Shown piece by piece: positions 7,368 to 13,892 of a DNA stretch of 15,164 nt. The number at the start of each line of letters is the position of its first letter. The stretch's first letter is position 1. The notes under the pieces were generated by a model. The model saw only the letters and a list, made by a program, of their open reading frames with translations, did no database searches and had not been told where the DNA came from. This stretch comes from Candidatus Aerophobota bacterium (GTDB taxonomy: Bacteria; Aerophobota; Aerophobia; Aerophobales; AE-B3A), in NCBI GenBank assembly GCA_030672445.1, contig DAOVGK010000021.1, positions 1 through 15,164 on the forward strand. The letters are read 5' to 3'. Made by a program: the position numbers and the translations under genes.

Positions 7368-7787
7368 ATGGACAGTAAAGAAAAGAAGTTGACGTTTGTG
7401 GAGGAAGCCGACGTTGAGACCCAGGTGTTTAATTGGGGAAGACTTTACTGGCTTTCCGAGCCACGGGTTACGGAGGCTGACAAATTCAGTGCGGGCGTCG
7501 TTGTCCTAAATCAAGGCAAAGGACACGACAGACATAATCACCCTGGCTGCGAGGAGGTTCTGTATGTTATTTCGGGCAAGGGATACCAGGTTGTTGATTT
7601 GGAAAGTGGACAGGTTGAACGCGATGTTGGACCCGGTGTTCTGATTCACATTCCGCCTGGAGTTTACCATTCAACCATTAACACCGGAAGCGAGCCTATG
7701 CGTCTCCTAGCTATCTATGCTCCCTCTGGTCCTGAGAGTGAGTTTCGGGAAATGGAAGGCGTGGTCATAGAGCCACCCAAGCGATAA
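7368..7787 (+). CDS. Small single-domain cupin, metal-binding
   Basis: A 139-residue cupin. Both signature motifs are complete: G50-x5-H56-x-H58-x4-E63-x6-G70 and G90-x5-P96-x-G98-x2-H101-x3-N105, so all four usual metal ligands (H56, H58, E63, H101) are present. Such proteins are isomerases, epimerases, dioxygenases or sugar sensors, and the reaction cannot be read from the fold. The start ATG has GAGG about nine bases upstream. It lies 83 bases after the oxidoreductase in the same direction, so the two probably share a transcript and a substrate pathway. It ends 56 bases from the convergent end of the importer operon. Confidence 0.85.
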   Translation: MDSKEKKLTFVEEADVETQVFNWGRLYWLSEPRVTEADKFSAGVVVLNQGKGHDRHNHPGCEEVLYVISGKGYQVVDLESGQVERDVGPGVLIHIPPGVYHSTINTGSEPMRLLAIYAPSGPESEFREMEGVVIEPPKR

Positions 7788-7794
7788 CGCATAC

Positions 7795-7831
7795 GGAAAA
7801 ATAATGTGTCAGCTAAGAGGAGCCTGATCAC
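7795..7831 (-). terminator. Weak terminator-like hairpin between convergent operons
   Basis: GTGTCAGCT (7806-7814) pairs with AGCCTGATCAC (7821-7831) through nine pairs with two single-base bulges. Read on the minus strand it is followed by ATTATTTTT, as expected at the end of the importer operon. Imperfect, but in the right place. Confidence 0.35.
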
Positions 7832-7843
7832 CACTAAAAAAAC

Positions 7844-8908
7844 TTATTCTTCCTTCAAGTGATTTGATGCGACCTCTTCGGACGCTTTGAAAGCTCGCCT
7901 TCGTAGTACATTCCTCCACCAGCTTGCTATAGCTGAAAGGAGGGGAAACTTTGCTCCACTTAGACTTCCCACAATCCCCTTAGGAAGAGCTAGTATAACA
8001 AGCAAGAAAAGAATACCGTATACAAGCATATAGCGCTGCGTCACTGCACTGAGGGAACTATCAAGTGTTTTGAAAATAGCTGCTCCCAAAAGCATGCCAG
8101 CTACACTGTCCACACCACCTAAAATTGAGGAAATCATAGCATTTATATTTGTCTCTAAAGAGATAACGTCCGGGTTCATTACACCGTAGAAGTAAACAAA
8201 GAATATACCTCCCACAGCGGCTAACGCTGCAGAGAGAACGAATGCTTGGAGCTTAATAAAAAAAATAGGATACCCAAGCATTACCATACGTGATTCACTG
8301 TCACGTATACCCCGAAGAATTAAACCGAATGGTGAGCGGATAATTTTTGTGAGGAGGCCAGCACAACACAAAAAAACAGCGAGCTGTAGGAAATAGAAGG
8401 CTGTACGAGACTTCCCAAATATACCTGGAGCGTAAATACCCAAGATTCCAGTAGTTCCGTGGGTGAATGATGTGAGCTGAAGTGCTAATACCCAGACAAT
8501 CTGTCCAAGAACAAGAGTAAGCATTAAAAAGTACACTTCTCGAGTACGAAACACAAGAGCACCAATCAGAGCAGAGAAGACTATTGCGACGAAGAACCCA
8601 ACCAAAGGTGGGATAGGGAAAGGGACTCTGTAATCAACTTGGAGAATTGCCACAGCATACGCAGCTATTCCAAAAAAAGCTGACTGCATAAGTGATAATA
8701 AGCCGAGTTGACCAGCCAGGAAGGAGAAACTCATTACCAGTAGAGCGAAGAGCAAGATCTTTGTTATTAAAGTGAGAATAAATATAGATACCCACGCGGG
8801 AAGGGATATCAACACTAAAATACCCCCCATTTTCAAAACGAAAAGAAAAACCGACCGTCGATTCCTTCGATCAATTATAATTCTCTCCCTAACAAACCTC
8901 GCCTCCAT
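7844..8908 (-). CDS. livM: Branched-chain-type ABC importer, permease LivM
   Basis: A 354-residue polytopic membrane protein, last gene of the importer operon. SFLAGQLGLLSLMQSAFFGIAAYAVA matches the GQLGLLSLGHAAFFGIGAYT signature of LivM-type permeases, and GIRDSESRMVMLGYPIFFIKLQAFVLSAALAAVGG matches their cytoplasmic ATPase-contact loop. It would pair with LivH to form the membrane channel. The first 34 bases overlap livH. The ATG at 8908 has no clear Shine-Dalgarno, so translation is probably coupled to livH or begins slightly later, downstream of GGGAGAGA. Family certain; substrate open, since this transporter type also carries amides, urea and aromatic acids. Confidence 0.9.
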   Translation of the reverse strand: MEARFVRERIIIDRRNRRSVFLFVLKMGGILVLISLPAWVSIFILTLITKILLFALLVMSFSFLAGQLGLLSLMQSAFFGIAAYAVAILQVDYRVPFPIPPLVGFFVAIVFSALIGALVFRTREVYFLMLTLVLGQIVWVLALQLTSFTHGTTGILGIYAPGIFGKSRTAFYFLQLAVFLCCAGLLTKIIRSPFGLILRGIRDSESRMVMLGYPIFFIKLQAFVLSAALAAVGGIFFVYFYGVMNPDVISLETNINAMISSILGGVDSVAGMLLGAAIFKTLDSSLSAVTQRYMLVYGILFLLVILALPKGIVGSLSGAKFPLLSAIASWWRNVLRRRAFKASEEVASNHLKEE

Positions 8909-9732
8909 AGTGCAAGTATTATGGCTACGGGTAAAAATATGAAGAAATTGGACAGTTGCGGAATATAAGCACTTGCAAAACTAAATACCAAACCCGTGAT
9001 TAGGGAACCTACTATTGTGCCAGCAAAACTTCCCATACCTCCGATGATGAGCGTAACCAGGGCAAGTGTAAGCATATTCCAGTCTTGACCAAGAGCTATC
9101 ATCGAAAATGCCCCACCCATCACCCCGGCGATACCTCCCAAAAAACCAGATAGCGCGAAAACACAGGTAAATACCTTTTCTATGTCAACTCCAAGGACAG
9201 CTACCATCTCAGAATTATCAATACCAGCTCGGATAGTTATACCCAATTTTGTCTTCTTTAAGAAACTCCAAAGTGCAACGCTGATGATGATGGCAATAGC
9301 AAGAATAAATATTCGATAGCTTGAGTATGCAATACCAAAAAGAAATATTGTGAAATCTAATACTCTTGGAATTTCCATCAATTGTGGGTTCCCTCCCCAT
9401 ATCAGTAAGTTTACGTCGGCCATAATTATTGCAATAGAGAGTGTGAGCAATGTTAGGACAAGTTTTTGTTCTCGAAATCGTCTAAGGAGAAAACGATCCT
9501 CGACTAAAGCTACTAATCCCATCATCGAACCCCCAGATAAAACCGCCAATAACCAATTTCCTGTAGTCTTTACAACAGTGAGTCCGATGTAACTTCCCGT
9601 TAAGTAAAATGCTCCATGATTAAGATTTGGCACCCGCATCAGACCAAATGAGAGAGTCAGGCCACTAGTCACTATAAAGAGTAACCCTGCGAATGTTAAC
9701 CCATTTATGAGTACCAAACCTACAAAAGACAT
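8875..9732 (-). CDS. livH: Branched-chain-type ABC importer, permease LivH
   Basis: A 285-residue permease with about eight hydrophobic segments. The opening LINGLTFAGLLFIVTSGLTLSFGLMRVPNLNHGAFYLTGSYIG is the LivH hallmark (GLTLIFGVMRVVNFAHG-type). GVDIEKVFTCVFALSGFLGGIAGVMGG is the conserved ATPase-contact segment, and LALVTLIIGGMGSFAGTIVGSLITG the conserved C-terminal helix. GAGGAAG lies upstream of the start. It is separated from livF by 92 bases that include a long hairpin, unlike the other overlapping pairs in this operon, so the permease pair may be expressed differently from the ATPases. Confidence 0.92.
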   Translation of the reverse strand: MSFVGLVLINGLTFAGLLFIVTSGLTLSFGLMRVPNLNHGAFYLTGSYIGLTVVKTTGNWLLAVLSGGSMMGLVALVEDRFLLRRFREQKLVLTLLTLSIAIIMADVNLLIWGGNPQLMEIPRVLDFTIFLFGIAYSSYRIFILAIAIIISVALWSFLKKTKLGITIRAGIDNSEMVAVLGVDIEKVFTCVFALSGFLGGIAGVMGGAFSMIALGQDWNMLTLALVTLIIGGMGSFAGTIVGSLITGLVFSFASAYIPQLSNFFIFLPVAIILALWRRGLLGREL

Positions 9733-9801
9733 TAGAATATCTTCCTCTACCTACTTTGGCCTGGCCTGAGTTCGTTCTTTATGGAGCAGAATCTACCTCT
9801 G

Positions 9802-9828
9802 TTGAGAAGAGAAAATTTTCTCTCTCAA
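9802..9828 (-). other. Long inverted repeat at the livF-livH junction
   Basis: On the plus strand TTGAGAAGAGAAAA is followed directly by TTTTCTCTCTCAA, 13 pairs with one bulged A. The centre AGAGAAAATTTTCTCT is a perfect 16-base palindrome. It covers the livF stop codon. No T-run follows on the minus strand. Likely an intercistronic hairpin tuning ATPase versus permease expression, or a protein site. Confidence 0.5.
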
Positions 9829-10544
9829 ACTCCCAGATATCGCTGCCGCACTCCTCTCTCAGCGACAAACTTCTCCTTACGTGCTTCATACATTGCCTGA
9901 CCTCTTGAGATGATACAAACTTGGTCAGCTAATTCTTCAGCCATCTCGATATTTTGTTCGACCAATAGTAACGTGATGTTACTCTTAACTAGATGCTTAC
10001 ATACCTCCAGAATGTGCTGTATCACAGCCGGGGCTAACCCTTCTGATGGCTCATCCATCAAGAGAAGACTCGGGTTTGTTACAAGTGCTCGTCCTATTGC
10101 TAACATTTGCTGCTCTCCTCCGCTCAACTTTGTCCCTGCAATCTCCTTACGTTTCTCGAGTTCTGGAAAAAGCTCATATACTCTCTCAGGAGTCCAAATA
10201 GGATTCTTATTTCCCTTTGGGGACCGATATACAAAATGCAGATGTTCATCAACAGAGAGGGAGGGAAATAGATATCTTCCCTGAGGAACGTATCCAACCC
10301 CCCTCAGTGCAATTTCATACGTTCTCATCTTTATAATTTCTTCCCCATTGAACAGAATACTACCCTGCCGTCTAATTGACATTAATCCCAAGATTGATCG
10401 TAAGAATGTCGTTTTTCCCATACCGTTGCGGCCAAGAACTACAAAGCACTCACCACGAGCAACTTGCACTGAAATCCCTTGTATTACATGACTTTTACCA
10501 TAATAAGCATGTAAATTACGAACCTTTAAAACTTGCTTCCTCAT
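9825..10544 (-). CDS. livF: Branched-chain-type ABC importer, ATPase LivF
   Basis: A 239-residue ATPase of normal LivF length. Walker A is GRNGMGKT (38-45), the GRNGxGKT form typical of LivF. It continues with GYVPQGRYLFPSLSVDEHL (Q-loop), signature LSGGEQQMLAIGRAL and Walker B LLLMDEPSEGLAP. It forms the nucleotide-binding heterodimer with LivG on the inner face of the membrane. Its start lies inside the livG coding region (29-base overlap), so translation is probably coupled. Confidence 0.93.
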   Translation of the reverse strand: MRKQVLKVRNLHAYYGKSHVIQGISVQVARGECFVVLGRNGMGKTTFLRSILGLMSIRRQGSILFNGEEIIKMRTYEIALRGVGYVPQGRYLFPSLSVDEHLHFVYRSPKGNKNPIWTPERVYELFPELEKRKEIAGTKLSGGEQQMLAIGRALVTNPSLLLMDEPSEGLAPAVIQHILEVCKHLVKSNITLLLVEQNIEMAEELADQVCIISRGQAMYEARKEKFVAERGVRQRYLGV

Positions 10545-11316
10545 TACTCTTTGCTCTTGCCTCTACCATATAGATTTGCTGAACGTGTCTGTTGGAGCGA
10601 ATTTCTTCAGGGTCTCCCTCAGCAATAATTGATCCCTCGTGCATCACTGTTATTTTACTAGCTATGTTGAATACAGTAGACATGTCATGTTCAATTAGTA
10701 AGATTGTCATCCTTTTTGATAGGTGCTCACCTATGAGTTTGGTCATACGAGCACGTTCTGTGGATGACAATCCAGCCATGGGTTCGTCAAGCAGGAGAAT
10801 CCTCGGATTGGAAGCTATGGCCATGCCTATCTCAAGGTGCCTCTGTTCTCCATGGGAAAGCTCCTCTGCCAAGATTTCTAATCGATTTTTGAGACCCACC
10901 ATTCCGGCAACTTCTCTCACTCGCTTACAGGTCACTGTATCCCTCATCCAGGATCGAAACATCGGTGTTAACTTCTTACTTCGCTTTCCCCAAGAAGCTA
11001 AAAAAAAATTTTCCCTAACGCTCAGCTTTAAGAAAAGATTCGACAGTTGATAGGTTCGGCCCAGGCCAAGTACATTACGCAGTTGAGTGGAGCTGTGATT
11101 AACATCAGTCCCAAACAATTCAATACTACCTTTCTCCGCTTGAATCTCTCCTGTGATCAGGTTAAATAAGGTAGTCTTTCCAGCTCCGTTTGGTCCGATC
11201 AGAGCATGAATCTCACCTTCCCTTACAGCTAGATTAACATTGCGAGCAGCATCTACGCCGCCGAACGACTTGGAAACGCTTTGCAGCAATAGAACTATGC
11301 TCTGATCGGACCTCAT
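10516..11316 (-). CDS. livG: Branched-chain-type ABC importer, ATPase LivG
   Basis: A 266-residue ATPase. Walker A is GPNGAGKT (41-48). GLGRTYQLSNLFLKLSVREN matches the LivG Q-loop (GIARTFQxxxLFxxLTVxEN). The signature is LSHGEQRHLEIGMAIA instead of the common LSYGQQRRLEIA, then LLLDEPMAGLSSTE with Walker B and D-loop, and the switch IEHDMSTVF. It starts eight bases after the livK stop with GGGAG upstream. Nothing is missing that activity would need. Confidence 0.93.
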   Translation of the reverse strand: MRSDQSIVLLLQSVSKSFGGVDAARNVNLAVREGEIHALIGPNGAGKTTLFNLITGEIQAEKGSIELFGTDVNHSSTQLRNVLGLGRTYQLSNLFLKLSVRENFFLASWGKRSKKLTPMFRSWMRDTVTCKRVREVAGMVGLKNRLEILAEELSHGEQRHLEIGMAIASNPRILLLDEPMAGLSSTERARMTKLIGEHLSKRMTILLIEHDMSTVFNIASKITVMHEGSIIAEGDPEEIRSNRHVQQIYMVEARAKSNEEASFKGS

Positions 11317-11324
11317 TAAACTCC

Positions 11325-12674
11325 CTATTTCTTCCAGCCTTTATTCTTCTTTAAAGTTTCGATGTACTCCTTTCCAAAGTATTTCTCTACTTCTTTCATA
11401 TACTCATCACGCGTTCCAGGCGGGTACCTGGGTGCATGTGGCGGTTGTGACATGTATTCCTTCTCCATACCTACATAAGGACCGAATTGAGAAACCCCCC
11501 TGTATGTTTTGACGGGAACATTTAAAAGCTCATCGCCAACTTTTACGACCTTCTGGATATAGATGTTCTGGAGGGCTTGCCCAAATTCGTCGAAGTACCA
11601 GGGACCTCTTGGCGATTCGGGCATCTTAACGTCATAGAGAGCTTCGATAAAAGCAGCGGTGTCTTCAATATTACCATCTACAGTCTTTAGGGCCTTGAAG
11701 ATCACTTTCACAGCATCGTATCCCTGTACCCCAATAGCACCAGGATATCGTTCCCATCGCTTATAGAATTTTTCTCTGAACTCCAAATTTTCTTTTGTCT
11801 GCAATCCTTCACAATAATGCATTGATGAGTATATTCCAGCTGCTTTATCACCCAACTCTGGAAGGATGGATCGATCTGCTATATTAGCACCACCGAGGAG
11901 CTGAGGATAAAATTTATCCATGCCGTACTGGTTCCACTGTTTGAAAAAGGCAACAACTTGAGCACCACCTCCGTTATACAACGCAGCGTCATATTCTCCA
12001 GATAGCTTTTGTAACTTTATCATAATCGATCCAAAATCAAGCTGCTCTACTGGGTGCCATATTCTTTCGAACTTTTCACCACCATTTTCGAGAAAACCCC
12101 GGATGAAACCAGCCGCCTGACCCCATGGATAAGAGTAGTCTTGTCCGACCATGACTATCTTTTTGTAACCAAGCGTCTTGGCACAAAACTCACCAAAGTA
12201 AAAAATGTCTTGTGAACCAGTCCATCCGGGTCGCAGGACATTTCTTGAATGTTTACGCATAGTTACGTCTTCTGGTGCAGAATAACCTATAAGTATGGGG
12301 ATATCGGGATTTCGCGCTGCCCAGTCTGCCGCTGCCATACCTTCATTACCTAAAGAGGGCCCAATGATTACATGCACCCTATCGCGGTCCTTGAGACTAC
12401 TGAGCTTTTCTACCGTTAATTCAGTTTTACCTTTGGTATCCTCGATATACAGTTTAATTGGGCGATTCCTAAACTTAAAGCCGTGTTCCTCGAGAGCAAG
12501 TGTAGCCCCTTGAACCACATACTTACCATAAACAGTTGCCCATCCTGTCTGAGGCCCGATCATGCCAACTCGAATCTCCTTTTCTTCCGCTGCCTCAGCT
12601 ACACAGGTGGACATACCAAGCGTAACAACTAGGAATACGGAAAGGACCATAAAAATCAACGCTTTCTTATTCAT
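11325..12674 (-). CDS. livK: Branched-chain-type ABC importer, periplasmic binding protein LivK
   Basis: A 449-residue precursor, first gene of the importer operon. Start MNKKALIF at 12674 is chosen because GGAGGAG lies six bases upstream and a classic signal peptide follows (KK, hydrophobic core, cleavage likely after AEA). The in-frame codons further upstream belong to the leader repeat. The mature part begins EIRVGMIGPQTGWATVYGKYVVQGATLALEE, the Peripla_BP_6 opening, followed by VHVIIGPSLGNEGMAAADWA. At about 425 mature residues it is longer than amino-acid LivJ/LivK (about 345), with a C-terminal extension rich in tyrosine and proline (SQPPHAPRYPPGTRDEYMKE). That size class binds varied ligands. 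The C in MSTC lacks a proper lipobox, so it is not called a lipoprotein. Confidence 0.9.
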   Translation of the reverse strand: MNKKALIFMVLSVFLVVTLGMSTCVAEAAEEKEIRVGMIGPQTGWATVYGKYVVQGATLALEEHGFKFRNRPIKLYIEDTKGKTELTVEKLSSLKDRDRVHVIIGPSLGNEGMAAADWAARNPDIPILIGYSAPEDVTMRKHSRNVLRPGWTGSQDIFYFGEFCAKTLGYKKIVMVGQDYSYPWGQAAGFIRGFLENGGEKFERIWHPVEQLDFGSIMIKLQKLSGEYDAALYNGGGAQVVAFFKQWNQYGMDKFYPQLLGGANIADRSILPELGDKAAGIYSSMHYCEGLQTKENLEFREKFYKRWERYPGAIGVQGYDAVKVIFKALKTVDGNIEDTAAFIEALYDVKMPESPRGPWYFDEFGQALQNIYIQKVVKVGDELLNVPVKTYRGVSQFGPYVGMEKEYMSQPPHAPRYPPGTRDEYMKEVEKYFGKEYIETLKKNKGWKK

Positions 12675-12712
12675 AATAGACTCCTCCCTTTGGACTTGGT
12701 TCATTTTTCTCT

Positions 12713-12770
12713 GAAAGCCTCCCAAAAGAAATTTAATTATTTAACGTTTTTCTCTTTTTGGAAAGCTTTC
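12713..12770 (-). other. Long leader hairpin upstream of livK, right copy
   Basis: On the minus strand GAAAGCTTTCCAAAAAG (12754-12770) pairs with CTTTTGGGAGGCTTTC (12713-12728): 16 of 16 pairs including two G-U, with one bulged A and a 25-base loop. Three arm bases differ from the left copy: two turn A-U into G-U and one repairs the C-A mismatch. It ends about 25 bases before the livK ribosome binding site, so it may affect translation or serve as a protein target. No T-run, so not a terminator. Confidence 0.65.
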
Positions 12771-12861
12771 TTTTATCCCAACTAATGGCCTATTTATTTT
12801 GTCACCTCCTCCTGGCCTTGTTTTTAGCTCTTTTCTTGCCAAAGATCTAACCTCACTGCTA

Positions 12862-12890
12862 ATTGTTAACAAAATTTTTTCTTTTATCAA
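12862..12890 (-). promoter_or_regulatory. Putative livK promoter with palindromic operator
   Basis: TTGATA (12885-12890), 17-base spacer, AACAAT (12862-12867), read leftwards. The -10 overlaps the perfect palindrome TTGTTAACAA (12863-12872), as expected for a repressor site. It lies about 60 bases past the kinase stop and would give a leader of about 180 bases. Confidence 0.45.
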
Positions 12891-12946
12891 GTGCCCCTTT
12901 CTGAGAAAATTGCATCTTTTGCCTTTCATTAAATAATTTGAGGTGC

Positions 12947-13888
12947 TTATCCGGCTTTCAATATTCGATTTACTTCTTCTAAGGTGGGAGCACCTTCCAT
13001 GGGACCTTTTTTGGTCACGGCTAGAGCCCCTACGGCATTGGCGAACCTAGCCACTTTCTTTAAAGGCCATCCTTTCAACAAACCGACAACAAATCCGGCA
13101 TCAAAGCAGTCACCGGCTCCGGTGGGATCTATCTCCTTTACCGGGAAAGAAGCTACTTCTATTTTATCTTTTGCGGTAAATATCCACGATCCCTTCTCTC
13201 CCCGCTTGAGGGCTACTATCCCTGGTCCATATTCTAATAGCTTCTGGCAGGCATCCTCAGCATCTTGGGTTCCGGCTAACATCTTTGCTTCTTCTCCACT
13301 GGGTAGAACTACCTCACAGGAGGAAAGAATTGGCTTAGAGATTTCTCTAATCCTCTCTATACCCAGTAGTTCTGGACGAAGATTAGGATCAAAACTGATT
13401 TTTCCTCCCGCATCCTTCACAATTCTGACTGCCTCATAGCAAACCTTCCGACATTCTTCATTTATGGACAAGGATGATCCCATTAGGTGGAGGTATTTTA
13501 CTTTGGAGAGGTAATGCGAATCTACCTGATCCTCATCGATTTTTCCTGAAGCAGCCCTGGAAAGATGATAGATAAATTTTCGACTTCCATCGCTAAAATA
13601 GGTAACAAAGGCTACCCCGGTGGTGTAATCGCTTAAGGATCGGATGTAAGTAGTATCCACTCCGTCCCTTTCTAGCCTTTCTACGATCAACCTTCCGAAA
13701 TCATCTTCCCCCACAGTGCCGATGAAACCGCAGTTTACTCCTAATCTAGCCACAGCATCGATGAAGATGGCCGGCGCTCCACTGGCAAAAGGACCAACAA
13801 AAGTTCCCGCCACACCCAGGGATTGATCCACCTTTTCCCTCATTATCTCTACCAGAAGTTCACCTAGGGAGACTACCTGAACGCGCAC
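12947..13888 (-). CDS. PfkB-family carbohydrate kinase, KdgK/fructokinase-like
   Basis: A 313-residue ribokinase-fold enzyme that phosphorylates a sugar or sugar acid with ATP in the cytoplasm. The first PfkB signature region (FIDAVARLGVNCGFIGTVGEDDFG) and SFDPNLRPELL are present; the latter is common in 2-keto-3-deoxygluconate kinases and fructokinases. The second signature DPTGAGDCFDAG starts at 254 with catalytic base D260. The start GTG at 13888 is preferred: CGGGGA lies just upstream and it starts four bases after the dehydrogenase stop. A GTG at 13930 would add 14 residues with no ribosome site. It sits between the dehydrogenase and the importer leader, all in one direction, suggesting it phosphorylates the imported or oxidised compound. 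Confidence 0.87.
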   Translation of the reverse strand: MRVQVVSLGELLVEIMREKVDQSLGVAGTFVGPFASGAPAIFIDAVARLGVNCGFIGTVGEDDFGRLIVERLERDGVDTTYIRSLSDYTTGVAFVTYFSDGSRKFIYHLSRAASGKIDEDQVDSHYLSKVKYLHLMGSSLSINEECRKVCYEAVRIVKDAGGKISFDPNLRPELLGIERIREISKPILSSCEVVLPSGEEAKMLAGTQDAEDACQKLLEYGPGIVALKRGEKGSWIFTAKDKIEVASFPVKEIDPTGAGDCFDAGFVVGLLKGWPLKKVARFANAVGALAVTKKGPMEGAPTLEEVNRILKAG

Positions 13889-13892
13889 TTTT

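Larger units (their letters stand above)
12695..12925 (-). repeat. Right copy of the 230-bp inverted leader repeat (livK leader)
   Basis: Reverse complement of 5574-5803 with about eight substitutions and one extra A. It occupies nearly the whole gap between the kinase stop and the livK ribosome binding site. It contains the same putative promoter and the same long hairpin. A 62-codon open frame across it is not backed by a ribosome binding site. Confidence 0.85.

Noticed and set aside
10592..11050. 152-codon plus-strand frame opposite livG
   Set aside because: Antisense shadow of a clear ATPase with all motifs; its translation shows no domain.
12600..12674. LivK as a lipoprotein
   Set aside because: The cysteine in MSTC is preceded by threonine and lacks the lipobox small residue pattern; an AEA signal peptidase I site fits better.
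12675..12725. Longer livK N-terminus starting at 12725 or at the ATG of the leader repeat
   Set aside because: It would place charged residues before the signal peptide, and the GGAGGAG site lies right before MNKK.
5574..12925. Composite transposon bounded by IS elements
   Set aside because: The inverted copies carry no transposase, no terminal inverted repeats and no target-site duplications; they look like duplicated gene leaders.
12741..12929. 62-codon minus-strand frame in the right leader as a gene
   Set aside because: Its upstream part is out of frame in the left copy because of a one-base indel, and it would start within the repeat with no ribosome site. Only the 33-codon inner part is kept, as a tentative leader peptide.
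12984..13439. 151-codon plus-strand frame opposite the PfkB kinase
   Set aside because: Shadow of a well-supported kinase; no start signals or family resemblance.
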